From Excoecaria cochinchinensis (Eukaryota; Streptophyta; Magnoliopsida; Malpighiales; Euphorbiaceae), in the NCBI GenBank assembly GCA_947683425.1, contig CANTUQ010000109.1:712501-776500 (forward strand): a stretch of 64,000 bases of DNA, written 5' to 3'. The notes below the pieces were generated by a model that made no database searches, was not told the origin of the DNA, and saw nothing but the letters and a program-made list of their open reading frames with translations. Of the stretch, positions 1 to 10,024 are shown piece by piece; the first letter of the stretch is position 1, and the number at the start of each line of letters is the position of its first letter. Both the position numbers and the translations under genes were made by a program.

Positions 1-3000
1 AGCTGGACCATCAGATTTGTGCAATGAAGGGGATGTAGCAATGGGAGTGAGGCAACCTTTGATATTGCTGAAGCCATGTGAGTCAAGAAGGTCACTTAAA
101 TACTTATGTTGAGAAAGAAAAATGCCTTTAGATGACCGAACTGCCTCAATACCCAGAAAGTAGGATAATTCCCCAAGGTCCTTGATTGGGAACTCAGATT
201 GTAATTTGCTAATAACACCAGCAACAGCATGAGCTGAACTCCCAGTAATAAGAATATCATCTATATAAACAAGAATGAAGAGGCAAACATCATGAGTGCG
301 ACAAATAAATAGAGAATTATCAGATTGGGAAGTAACAAAGCTGATACTCCAAAGAAAATGCTTCAGTCTATCAAACCACGCCCGAGGGGCCTGCTTGAGC
401 CCATAGAGGGACTTATGTAATTTACAAACATAATCAGGTCGAGCAGGATCAATAAAGCCACGCGGTTGATCCATGTAAATAGGAACATCCAAAAAACCAT
501 GTAAGAAAGCATTTGACACATCCAGCTGTTTAATTTGCCATCCCTGAGTAACAACATAGGCAAGCACAGTGCGAATAGTGGTGGCTTTGACAACTGGACT
601 GAAAGTCTCTTTGTAGTCTATATCAGCCTGTTGATGAAAGCCCTTAGCAACCAACCGAGCTTTGTAGCGCTCAACCGAACCATCAGGTCGTCGTTTAATG
701 CGGTAAATCCATTTATTGCCAACAATATTGGTATTTGAAGGGCATGGCACAAGGCTCCAAGTATTAGTTGACAAAAGAGCATTATACTCTTGCTGCATGG
801 CATCCTGCCAATGGGAGTGAGCTTTGGCCTTAGAAAAGGTGGTGGGTTCAGTTTGGAGGAAGGAGGGATCGGGTAGAGGAGAAGTGGGTTTAGAGAGGGT
901 GGTTTTAGCGGCATGAAGGAGATGTTTGGGCTTGGGCTTGGGGTTGGGCCGTAGGGTCATGGAGTGGGTTTTATGGGGTGCTGGTGGATTAGTGAAAAGA
1001 GCAGGTGCTGGTGGAGAATAGGTAGTAAGGTCAACTACCAAATCCAACCCAGGAGTGGATTGAGATAACGAAGGGGAGGGAAGTGTGGATAAAGCAGGAG
1101 AGTCGGTTGAAATGGATGAGGTTGAGGGAGTCGTCGGTGGAATTGATAAGGAAGGAGGTGGATTGAAAGTAGAATTGTTGATAGGACTGCTGTCATTTGG
1201 ATTTGAATGAGCAGAGGAGGATGAGGATAAGGAATTAGATAAGGATAATGAAGAAGAGGTTGGATGAAGATGAGAAACCAAACCTGGTGGAGTTGGAGTA
1301 GGAGTGTGCCACACGTCCAACCAAGAAGATGAAGTGTGCAAAGAGGCCGGCGGAGCTGATGGAGAATCACTGGCAAACAGAAATTGGGTCTCATCAAAGA
1401 CCACATGCTTAGCAATATAGATTCTACCAGTGCTTTTGTCCATACATAGAGTACCAGAATGATTTGTAGAGAGTCCTAAGTTGACACAAGGCTTGCTTCT
1501 AAAAGCAAATTTATGGGAATTATAAGGACGAAGAAGTGGGTAAACAGTACAACCAAACACACGTAAAGATTTGTAATCAAATTTCTTGCCATAGAGTTTA
1601 AAATAAGGGGTTTGATTTTTGAGGACTGGTGTAGGCATTAGGTTAATAGTGAAAACAGCATGTTGAAAAGCATGGCTCCAATATTTGAAAGGTAATTTAG
1701 CATGAGCAAGAATGGTTAAACCACTATCAACAACATGTCTTATTTTCCTCTCGGCAATTCCATTCTGTTCATGTGTGTGGGGACAGGCCAATCTATGTAA
1801 AATGCCATGTTTTTGAAGAAAGGAATATAAGGACCTATATTCACCTCCCCAGTCGGATTGAAGTGCTTTGAGTGGGAGATTAAATTGTTTTTCAACCAAT
1901 GTTTTAAAATTAACAAAGCAATTGAATACATCAGATTTATTTTTAAGAAAAAAAAATCCATGTGAAACGAGTGAAATCATCCACTAGAATAAGAAAATAA
2001 CGAAAACCAACATTGGACAAAGTGGGAGAGGGACCCCAGACATCAGAGTACACGAGTTCAAGAGGAGCCTTAGATGTATGAACAATAGGAGGAAGAGATT
2101 TCCTAGATAACTTGCCCATACAACAGGCTGAACAAACACTAGAAACAGACGACTTAACATAATCTAATTTATTGTCATGAATTATTTTAGACACAATCTT
2201 GGAATGCGGATGACCCAACTTCCGATGCCAGTCTTGAAAGGAAAAGGTGGTTGCAATATTTGCCTCTTTGCCATCATGTGGTGGAAGGACGTATAGACCA
2301 CCTTCACTCCAACCCCTGAGGAGGATTTGATTGGTCACCTGATCCTTCACAAGAAAGAAGTTAGGCCAAAACTCAATATAGCAATGGTTATCACGAGTAA
2401 ATCTAGAGACAGAAAGTAATTGTTTATTAAGAGAAGGCACACAGTAAAGCTCATTGAGGGTAAGAGGACATGAAGGAAGAGATAAAACACCTTTGCCAAC
2501 ATGAGAGATGTGCAAACCTTGGCCATTACCAATGCGGATCTGATCAGTGCCTGAGTACGGTTGAGCAAATTGAAGAGATTGCAGGTCTGGTGTCATGTGA
2601 TAATTTGCACCAGAATCAACAACCCAGGGGTGCATCAGGTCATTGCTAGGGTGATTGTATTGTTGAGCAAAGTGAGCTTGTGGAAGCTGCGGTGAGGGTG
2701 ATGCAGTACGAGAAAAATTTGCATCAAAGCGTTTTCTACACTTGTCTGCTGTATGATTGCGAAGATGGCAAATCTGGCAGGGACCCCTGTTTCGTTTTTG
2801 ATTCCTACCTGAATACTGTCCAGAGGAGGCTGACATAGAGGGATTACTGCGTTGGGCAACATGAGCAAGGGGTGGCTCTTGGTGACTCTTGATCAAAATC
2901 TCATGAGCAAGAAGGTGGCTGTGAAGTTCATTAAAAGAAACAGGGTCAGGTCTTAAATTTAATGCAGTAATTATCGGATGATACTCACTTCCAATATTTC

Positions 3001-3511
3001 GATACACAATAGCATTGAACTCAGCTGTGGTCATGATACGACCAGCAGATGCCAACTCATCGACAAGGGATTTGGCGCGCTGAAGATAAGCGGAGATAGA
3101 GAGATCTCCTTTCTTCAACTCTTGTAACTCAATGTTCAGTTGCAGCTGTTTGTTATGGGAGACGGCGCCAAAGGCATTGGCAAGGGCACTCCAGACAGCA
3201 GCAGATGAAGTTAATCCAGTGACATAAGGGAAAACTTCCTCTGAGAGAGAGGACAGCAACCAACAAAGCAACATTTGATCTTTTTGAAACCAAGCAAGAT
3301 AGACCGGATTAGAGATAATTTCTGTGGGTTTGTCAGGGTCAGAGATTTGTAAGGGTGGGCATGGGACAGATCCATCAATATAACTAGTAAGATTTTGATA
3401 GTTTAATAAGGGAAGAAACTGAGTTTTCCAAGCAAGATAATTCTTGCTGGTCAGTTTAACCGAAAAAGAATGGTGGCTTGTGGTTGTGGGAGAAGGTGCA
3501 GCGACAGCCAT
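1..3511 (-). pseudogene. RE1-like Ty1/Copia gag-pol polyprotein, 3' part outside window
   Basis: Reads leftward from an ATG at 3509-3511. In order: a Copia gag domain; a CCHC zinc knuckle (C-Q-I-C...H...C, near 2750); an aspartic protease (DSGANYHMT, near 2620); a GAG-pre-integrase motif (WHRKLGHPH, near 2220); the integrase core (2130 to about 1700); a low-complexity Ser/Pro linker (about 1400-950); and a Copia reverse transcriptase (about 880 to the edge) with KQLDVSNAFLHG and the YIDD active site near 256-267. The frame from 3511 is open to about 1956, where a run of nine A (1948-1956) shifts it; the integrase then continues in another frame. Otherwise the frame looks little damaged. RNase H and the 3' LTR must lie left of position 1. 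The gag and linker style resembles the RE1/Ale group; the lineage call is an inference. Confidence 0.9.
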
Positions 3512-3545
3512 TTGTCTTATTGTTTTGTGTTTGATTGTTACTTTT

Positions 3546-3558
3546 GGCTCTGATACCA
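3546..3558 (-). other. Copia primer-binding site (initiator tRNA-Met)
   Basis: On the minus strand this reads TGGTATCAGAGCC, the standard PBS of plant Copia elements, complementary to the 3' end of initiator tRNA-Met. It lies about 35 bp upstream of the gag ATG and directly after the LTR remnant, which fixes element orientation and the inner LTR edge. Confidence 0.85.
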
Positions 3559-3708
3559 TGTGAGGTAAAGTCAGTTGTTCATCATATATTGATATGACAG
3601 AGTATATATACATATATGTAGTGGAGCTGAAGTGAAAGACTGCAGCAGCCACCTGTACAAAGAACCCCAAAAATAATAATAAAAATATAGAGTATTTATA
3701 TTGCCTAA
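3559..3708 (-). repeat. 5' LTR (remnant) of the RE1-like Copia element
   Basis: The sequence between the PBS and the LRR exon should be the 5' LTR; read on the minus strand it ends ...CCTCA before the PBS. It has a TATA-like TATAAATA (minus strand, 3693-3700). At about 150 bp it is short for a Copia LTR. The outer edge is not resolved: open LRR coding resumes near 3706 after an in-frame stop, and no target duplication can be checked because the other end is outside the window. It may be a truncated LTR. Confidence 0.5.
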
Positions 3709-4233
3709 TACTTCTGCAAACTTAAATCATTGAGAATCGAAAGGTGCTCAAAATTAAAAGCTGTTTTTGCAACATCGAAGAATGTGATGAGAAGATTCTG
3801 GAGATTAGAGGAGTTGACGCTACGTGATTGTTCTAAAATGGAAGTGATATATCAAATGGTGGAGTTGGGTTCTATTGATGAAGTAGCATTTGAGCTGAGA
3901 TATGTAGCATTTGAGCTGAGAGATTTGAGGATATTTAATATGCCATCATTGAAGCGGATATGGAGTGAGGATGCAAATGGGGTTTTCACTTTTCCAAATC
4001 TAAAATCAGTTGACGTTTCTAAATGTGATGTTCTGGAATATGTATTTCCAGCATTCATAGCTAGTGGTATTTTGCAGCTGGAAGAGCTTAAAGTAAAATG
4101 GTGCAATATGGAACATGTTGTTGGTAATACAAAAAGTGGAGAGCCTTACAACTTCAAGTGGCCAAAGTTGAAACATTTCCAACTAATGGATAACAGTCAA
4201 AAAACAAATCATGTGCTCCCTTGGCTTGCAAAG
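3706..4233 (+). pseudogene. LRR exon of a CC-NBS-LRR disease-resistance gene (exon A)
   Basis: Codes for leucine-rich repeats of the RPS5/At4g27190-like kind found in coiled-coil NBS-LRR immune receptors: a KLKSLRIERCSKLKAV unit, then LEELTLRDCSKMEVIYQ, and a FPNLKSVDVSKCDVLEYVF unit. Such repeats form the C-terminal sensor of an intracellular pathogen receptor. The exon ends at a good donor (AAG|GTAAGA, 4233/4234) in phase 0, matching the acceptor at 5500/5501. There is a near-exact tandem repeat of 'YVAFELRD' at about 3880-3920. The upstream exons, including NB-ARC, are absent here; the Copia element lies directly against the 5' side, so this copy is presumably inactive. Confidence 0.8.
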
Positions 4234-5500
4234 GTAAGACACTCATTTTATTTATATCAGTCATAAATATTTAATTTACTTCTCAAATACTTTTAAAATT
4301 AGCTTATCTCACAATATTTAAAAAGTAAATTAAAAGGTTCAGAACTAACTTAACTCAAAAGAAAAAGAAATAATTGAATTGGACTGAAAAAAATTAAAAA
4401 AAAAAAAAGAAATTAAGAAAACACAAGAAATGGATCGCATGTTGGTCCAAACGGGTTGAGTTGCAGGTCAATTTACTTGACCCATTTTTTAATTGAAATT
4501 AACTCTTAATATAACTATATCATTATACTAAGACTACTATAAAAACGCTTGACCCATTTTAAGAATACAAAAATTAAATATACAAATACTAGGTAATTGT
4601 TCCATTTAAAAAAAAAAAAAACTCCTATTTAATAAGAATATTATAAAAATGTTAAAAACAACATCCATATGCATATTAAAAAAATATATTTATTTTACTT
4701 TTAAATCCAAAAATACACATGTTATAGTTTTGGCTTTTCTTGTTAAGTTATATATATAATTAATACATAATTAGAATAAAATATGTTATATTTCACAAAA
4801 GACAAAGTTTTATCTAATAGAAAAAGGAGACAGAAATAGAGATAGAGTTTCGAATTTGTTAGATGATTAATGCTTGATCATCTTACTTCTCACTGGTAAA
4901 AATAAAATGTTCTGGTAAGAACATTCTCTTTTCCTTCGTTAAAAAAAAATAATAAAATAATTGAATTTATAATTTTACCGAACTTACAATAATATTACAA
5001 CATGCATGAGCATAGACTGATTAATTCGTCCATTAATAATTTTATTAACAAATCAATTAATTTTGATTAACTACTATATTGATTTTGTTTTTTATTCGGT
5101 ATTTTCGGATCGATTAATCAATACATTTTGGTTAATCATTAAAAGCTCTTAACATATAAACTTAATAAATTATAAAAATTGTAATACTATTTTTAATGGT
5201 TCAAAATATTTATTTTAATGTATAAGTTAATTAATATATGAATAATGAAAGATTATAATTAGAGTTTCATTAGCTTGATAATTAGAACTGTTAATTTATC
5301 TTAACGAGAAATGCAACAACGGGATTCACCTTTCAAAGACAAAATATTAAAATAAATAATTAAAAAAAATCAAACAAGTATAATAATTATTTGATTTCAC
5401 ATTAAGAGAAATAAAATTTTGAAAATAAAAATGTTTAACTCATTTCTAAGTAGGTCTCCGATTTCTTTTAATAACAATACCACTCCCATTTCTTTTTTAG
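4234..5500 (+). other. Intron of the LRR gene
   Basis: AT-rich 1.27-kb stretch bounded by GTAAGA at 4234 and a pyrimidine tract ending TTTTTTAG at 5500. Both ends are phase 0 and join LRR coding on either side. I see no coding or transposon ends inside it. Confidence 0.7.
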
Positions 5501-7033
5501 GTTTGTCCAAACTTGGAGATATTGGAATTACAGGGCATTAACACAATGAAGATACAGGATGAAGTTTATGGTGATTTGGACCAAGAACTATTCTTGTTAG
5601 AAGATGACCCCCAAACAGCCTTTATTTTTCAGAATCTAAAAAGATTTGAAGTATGTGAATATGGCAGATTGAAAATTCTCAGGCTTTCCTCAATGTGTTT
5701 CAAAAATTTGACTTACTTAGACGTGTCAAAGTGTGATGAGATGATAAATCTGATAACTGTCTCAATAGCTAAGGTTATGTTTGGTATGATGTAATGTAAA
5801 GTAATGTAATGAGAAATGTAATGGATTAAGAAATGTAATGGAATGGAATGGAATTAAGATTACATTACTATGTTTGGTTGGATTAGTAATGTAATGTAAA
5901 TATTAATACATTCATATATTTAATTAGATTATATTTATGTATTGAAATATAATTCCCCATAAAAATGTGTTCCTAATTATAGAAAAATATTTCTTAGGTT
6001 ACACGAATATTTTCAAATTAATCAGACACCGTTTTCCGATTTTGTATATTTTTACCGGTCCGATAACTAATTTTTCTGTATCACCGTAAAGTTAATTTTT
6101 TATTACCAAATAATTCCCTATATTAGTTAGAGTGAATTCCTGTGATCAAATAATTTTTCACAGGTCTTTAGCACTACTTTTAGGTTCGGTAAAATTTATA
6201 TTACTATTTAAATAGAACCGTGATTTATTTTTATTTTTGAATTTTAAAGACTTATTTGACCTAAATTTCACCTCAAATTTCATTTTCCGACTCGTCATAA
6301 ATAGTATTTTCCAATAGTCACATAAAAAAAATTTTCGTCATCGAGTGGTACTATTCATTCCGGGTGACACTATTCATATTCGGGGAAAATATTATTTATG
6401 ATTTATTGAGTTTTAGGCCATTAAAGTAGCGATGACTGCTGTAGAGGCAAAAGAAAGAACAGTGAGACGAGAGTTAGAAAATAAGACGCGTAACGGAAAG
6501 TATTGTAATGATAAATATCACTAAATTTTAAGGATTAACAAATACATTAGTAAATGTATTGGAAATTACAAATGTATTTAGCATTACATTACAACACAAA
6601 AATTTTATATTAACAAACAAGGGATTCATTACATCTTTAATTACATTACATTACAATACATCTCACCAAACATACCCTAAGAGTCTTGTGCTACTCAGAG
6701 AAATGGTTATTCGCAAATGCAGAATGATGCAAGAAATAGTTAGGGTTGAATCTGATGGAAGCGATGATGTGATTGGTTTCAATCAATTAGAAAGTTTGGT
6801 GCTTGATGATCTACCAAGCCTCACATGTTTATGTTCAAGTAATTATGCTTTCAATTTCCCCAATTTGGATTCTGCGGTTATTGGAAAATGCCCCAACATG
6901 AAGACATTTTCTCAACAAGTGCTCACGCCAAAGCTTTGCAGAGTGAAAATATTAGATAACTGGGATTGGAAGTTTGAAGGCAGCCTTAATAACACCATTC
7001 AGAAGTTATTTATGGATAGGCACGATGAGAAGG
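5501..7033 (+). pseudogene. LRR exon of the resistance gene (exon B), split by a MITE
   Basis: Starts after the acceptor at 5500 with VCPNLEILEL..., runs through NLKRFEVCEYGRLKIL and FKNLTYLDVSKCDEMINL to 5772. It resumes at 6681 with LREMVIRKCRMMQEIV and NLDSAVIGKCPNMKTF. The 905-bp insert at 5773-6677 is flanked by a TAA duplication. Removing the insert and one TAA puts the two halves in one frame (codons gct-aag-agt), so the exon was intact before insertion. It ends at a donor G|GTACGT (7033/7034), phase 1, matching the acceptor at 7339. Confidence 0.82.
5773..6677. mobile_element. PIF/Harbinger-type (Tourist-like) MITE, 905 bp
   Basis: Terminal inverted repeats begin GGTTATGTTTGGT (left) and, read inward from the right end, GGGTATGTTTGGTGAGATG; both continue into TGTAATG-rich sequence. 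The target duplication is TAA (5770-5772 and 6678-6680). A 3-bp TWA duplication with a GG-starting, TGTTTGG-containing TIR is the PIF/Harbinger signature. It has no transposase ORF, so it is non-autonomous. The host exon reads through cleanly if it is removed. Confidence 0.85.
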
Positions 7034-7339
7034 GTACGTACTGATGATTCACCAAACCATTTGTGCTTTGATATTAGACATGTTTCTTATACCTTGTGAT
7101 TCCACCTAATGTTTTTTGGTTAGATATATTTTAGGAAATTTTCTTCATTCATATAATATCCTCTACTTGTCTCAATAAATAGGACAAATCAATTAAGTGA
7201 TAAGTCGGCTGTTAGATGATAAGTTGTAGCAATATTATAACTAATTCTTAAATTATCTAAGTAATTCATTTTATATGGCAATTGTTTCCCTCACTTGTTA
7301 ACCATGAAAACATTTTTTCTCATAATACTAAAGCAACAG
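7034..7339 (+). other. Intron of the LRR gene
   Basis: Bounded by donor GTACGT at 7034 and acceptor GCAACAG ending 7339. Splicing gives G|AT-GAA, keeping the frame from exon B into the acidic tail. AT-rich, nothing else seen. Confidence 0.6.
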
Positions 7340-7431
7340 ATGAAGAAACAAAAATGAATGATGATGATGATGAAGCAGATCTAGAAGAAACAGATAATGA
7401 TGATGATGAAGCCGATTCAAAAGAAACATAT
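7340..7431 (+). pseudogene. Acidic C-terminal exon of the resistance gene, truncated by CACTA element
   Basis: About 30 codons of a Glu/Asp-rich tail (MNDDDDEADLEE, TDNDDDEADSKET). Two imperfect copies of the same acidic block suggest a short internal duplication. The frame is open up to the first bases of the CACTA-like repeat at 7432. No continuation of this exon was found on the far side of the CACTA region, so the natural stop codon is missing from this window or unrecognised. Confidence 0.55.
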
Positions 7432-7439
7432 CACCACCA

Positions 7440-7850
7440 AAAAAAAGGCAATTAGCGACCAAATTTAGCGACTGTAAATTTTTAGTCGCTATTTTGCGAC
7501 TAAATTAAGTTTTAGTCGTTAAAACTATGTTTTTTAATTGGGAACTCGAATTAGCGACTAAATAGTGACAGAAAGTTAATATCAGTCGCTAAATTATGCC
7601 GCGAAAAATTCTTGCCTTTTTTTTGCGACTAAATTAGAGACAGATAATAGTCGCTAAATTATTGCGACGAAAATTTAGTAGGTAAAATTTAAAGTAATAT
7701 TTGCGACTAAATAGCGACTGCATATTTGTCGCAATATGAAATAGCATAAGTTGCGACTATATTAGCGACTAGTTTGTTTAGTCGCTATATGAATAGTTTT
7801 AATTTTTAATTAATTAGTGACTAAATTATGTAGTCGCTATTTTTTGATTA
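7440..7850. repeat. CACTA subterminal repeats (GCGACTAAAT motif array)
   Basis: More than a dozen copies, in both orientations, of a core TTAGCGACTAAAT / ATTTAGTCGCTAA. In CACTA elements such arrays are bound by the TNPA-type protein during excision. They mark the 5' subterminal region. Confidence 0.75.
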
Positions 7851-7895
7851 TGAAACAGACCGAAATAAACCTAAACCCCCAAATTGAAACACCAT

Positions 7896-8158
7896 CTTCC
7901 GATAGAAAGAAGCACCGTTGAGAGAGAACCCAGCACCCGAGAAAGACTTAAACCCAGCCACCGGTGTCGCCGCGTGATATCTCCGGCGGTCAAAACGGCA
8001 ATAGGCGCTGCCTTTTCTTCCTGTGTTCTTCCGATAGAAAGAAGCGCCGTCGAGAGAGAGCCCAAACCCGATAGAGACCTAAACCCAGACGCCGGTGTCG
8101 CCGCGTGTTATCTCCGGCGGTCAAAACTGCGATAGGCACTCCCTTTTCTTCCTGTGTG
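7896..8158. repeat. Direct tandem duplication, 2 x about 132 bp, in the CACTA leader
   Basis: The block starting CTTCCGATAGAAAGAAGC at 7896 repeats at 8028 with scattered substitutions. It is GC-richer than its surroundings (CCGGTGTCGCCGCGTG...). It ends just before a good splice donor (GAG|GTAAGT, about 8163), so it is probably a transcribed 5' leader exon of the element. The overlapping short ORFs on both strands are not supported. Confidence 0.7.
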
Positions 8159-8163
8159 TGAGG

Positions 8164-10024
8164 TAAGTTACACGGACTTTGACCCATAAATTGGATTTCA
8201 TTTTCCAGTTGTTTGAAAATGTTTGTGTGTGACTGTAATTAAGGTGAAATTGATAATCTTAATTTGCTGAGGTTTCTTGAGAGATTGAAGACAAAAAAGG
8301 AGGAGGAAGGAGACACGATTTGGTTTACTGCCATTAGAAACAAAACCTACGAATCTCAGGGGGAAAATCGGGTATGTACCATTTCATTTACTGAGGTTTT
8401 AAAGCCTTGAATCTTCTATCCTCTAAAATTGAATTATTCCTTGAATGTTCTGTCCTCACATGAATGGTACATGCATTTGTGATGAAGATTTTGTTAGAAC
8501 ATTGTGATGTTTGTTGCTGATGTCTTGAATTAAGTGAGTTTGATCCTATATGAAAAACTTAATTGGACAGAATGAATGCTTTGAGTTTGATCCTGTATAA
8601 GTGAGTTTGATGTCCTGTGATATAGAATGAATGCTTTGAGCTGTCTTTAAGTGTGTTTAAAAGTCCACATTAAAAATTAGAAAAGGAAAAAAAGTCTGCA
8701 GATTATATATAAAAATCAATCTTTGTGTCACCAGTTCACACCCTCTATATCAACATTTGAGCTACCAGTTCCACTGGAAATGCAATCACCACCTGTATAA
8801 AAATCAATCTTTGTGTTATAAGGAGTTGGACTATATGTAGTTTATATAATAATTGTCAAATAATTCAGCATACAGGCATATGATACAGAACTTATACATC
8901 TTACTCATATATATATCCATGGCACTGTGAAATAAAATGTGCGTAATTTTGGTATGATTGAGGAAGAATTTAAGTTATTTATGGAAATTAATGTGAAAAA
9001 AAAGAGAGAAAAACTAACGCACATGGTAAGTATAATAAATTTGTTTTATTAATTTTTTTAATAGATCTTATTTAGATAAGAATTTCTCTAGTATAAAACA
9101 AATTGAAGAAAATAAGTGCGGGTATTTTGTAAAAGAGCTGTTATGAAAACTGCATATCTGCCCTTAAACTTGTAGCAATTGTTCAACTAAGTCTCTCAAC
9201 TAAATTTTTATTCAATTGAGTTTTTAAATCTCCACTTTTTATTCTTTTCAGCCCAATATCAATGCATCGCATGCACATAAAGTTTGAAAAAAATTGCATG
9301 ATTTCAAATCTCAGTTTATAACACTCCTAACTATAACAATTAATGATATTTTCTTTCGGTTGCATACACTAGAAATGGTATTTATTAATGTAAATAAAAA
9401 TAAGTTTATTCTTCTAGCGAAATTCGTTTTAAAAATTCCTATGCCTAATCATTCTAGAAACTGTTTTGGATTTTAGCAACAAACAATAAAATTAAAAATC
9501 CCAAATAGAAACTTGTAATCAGTGACAAAGACATTCAACCCTCTATTATGAGTAATTATAATTTCAAACCATATATATAATAAAATTATTCCAAATTCAT
9601 CTTCTATATTCATTTTCTGGAACACATAAAATATATTTGCAACAATTAATCAAGTAATTTAGGGATGTTTTATATGATTAAGAAGGACACATGGTATAAT
9701 CAGTTGAACATTTGTTGGGATGTGTTTGTATGTAAAGAAATCAAGTTAAAATTAATGTTTCTTTAATAGAATGTTTAGCATTTAACACTGTATCTATTTA
9801 AGAAGTATTATGTTTCATATTTAATCACATGAATTTCTTCCATACAACGATATTTTGGTATTTAAGTTTCCAATAATGCCTAATTTTGCCTAATGAGAAA
9901 AGTGATTGAAACTAGGCTACTTTCTTCTGAATAATGGGGATACTAAACTTTTGTTTTTTTTTTCTTATTTTGCTAATTAAAATCGAAATATTTAGGTTAA
10001 ATAGAATCCTTAGATCATAGTTGA
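8164..10024 (+). other. CACTA leader intron / noncoding sequence
   Basis: AT-rich stretch between the duplicated leader and the transposase start. A second donor-like site (GGG|TATGTA) lies near 8370. I see no coding homology or repeat ends. Confidence 0.4.

Noticed and set aside
3546..3558. Possible tRNA fragment.
   Set aside because: Only the short complement of the initiator tRNA-Met 3' end is present, in PBS position; there is no tRNA gene.
7871..8187. Short ORFs on both strands with similar repeated sequence.
   Set aside because: They arise from the 132-bp direct duplication in the CACTA leader.
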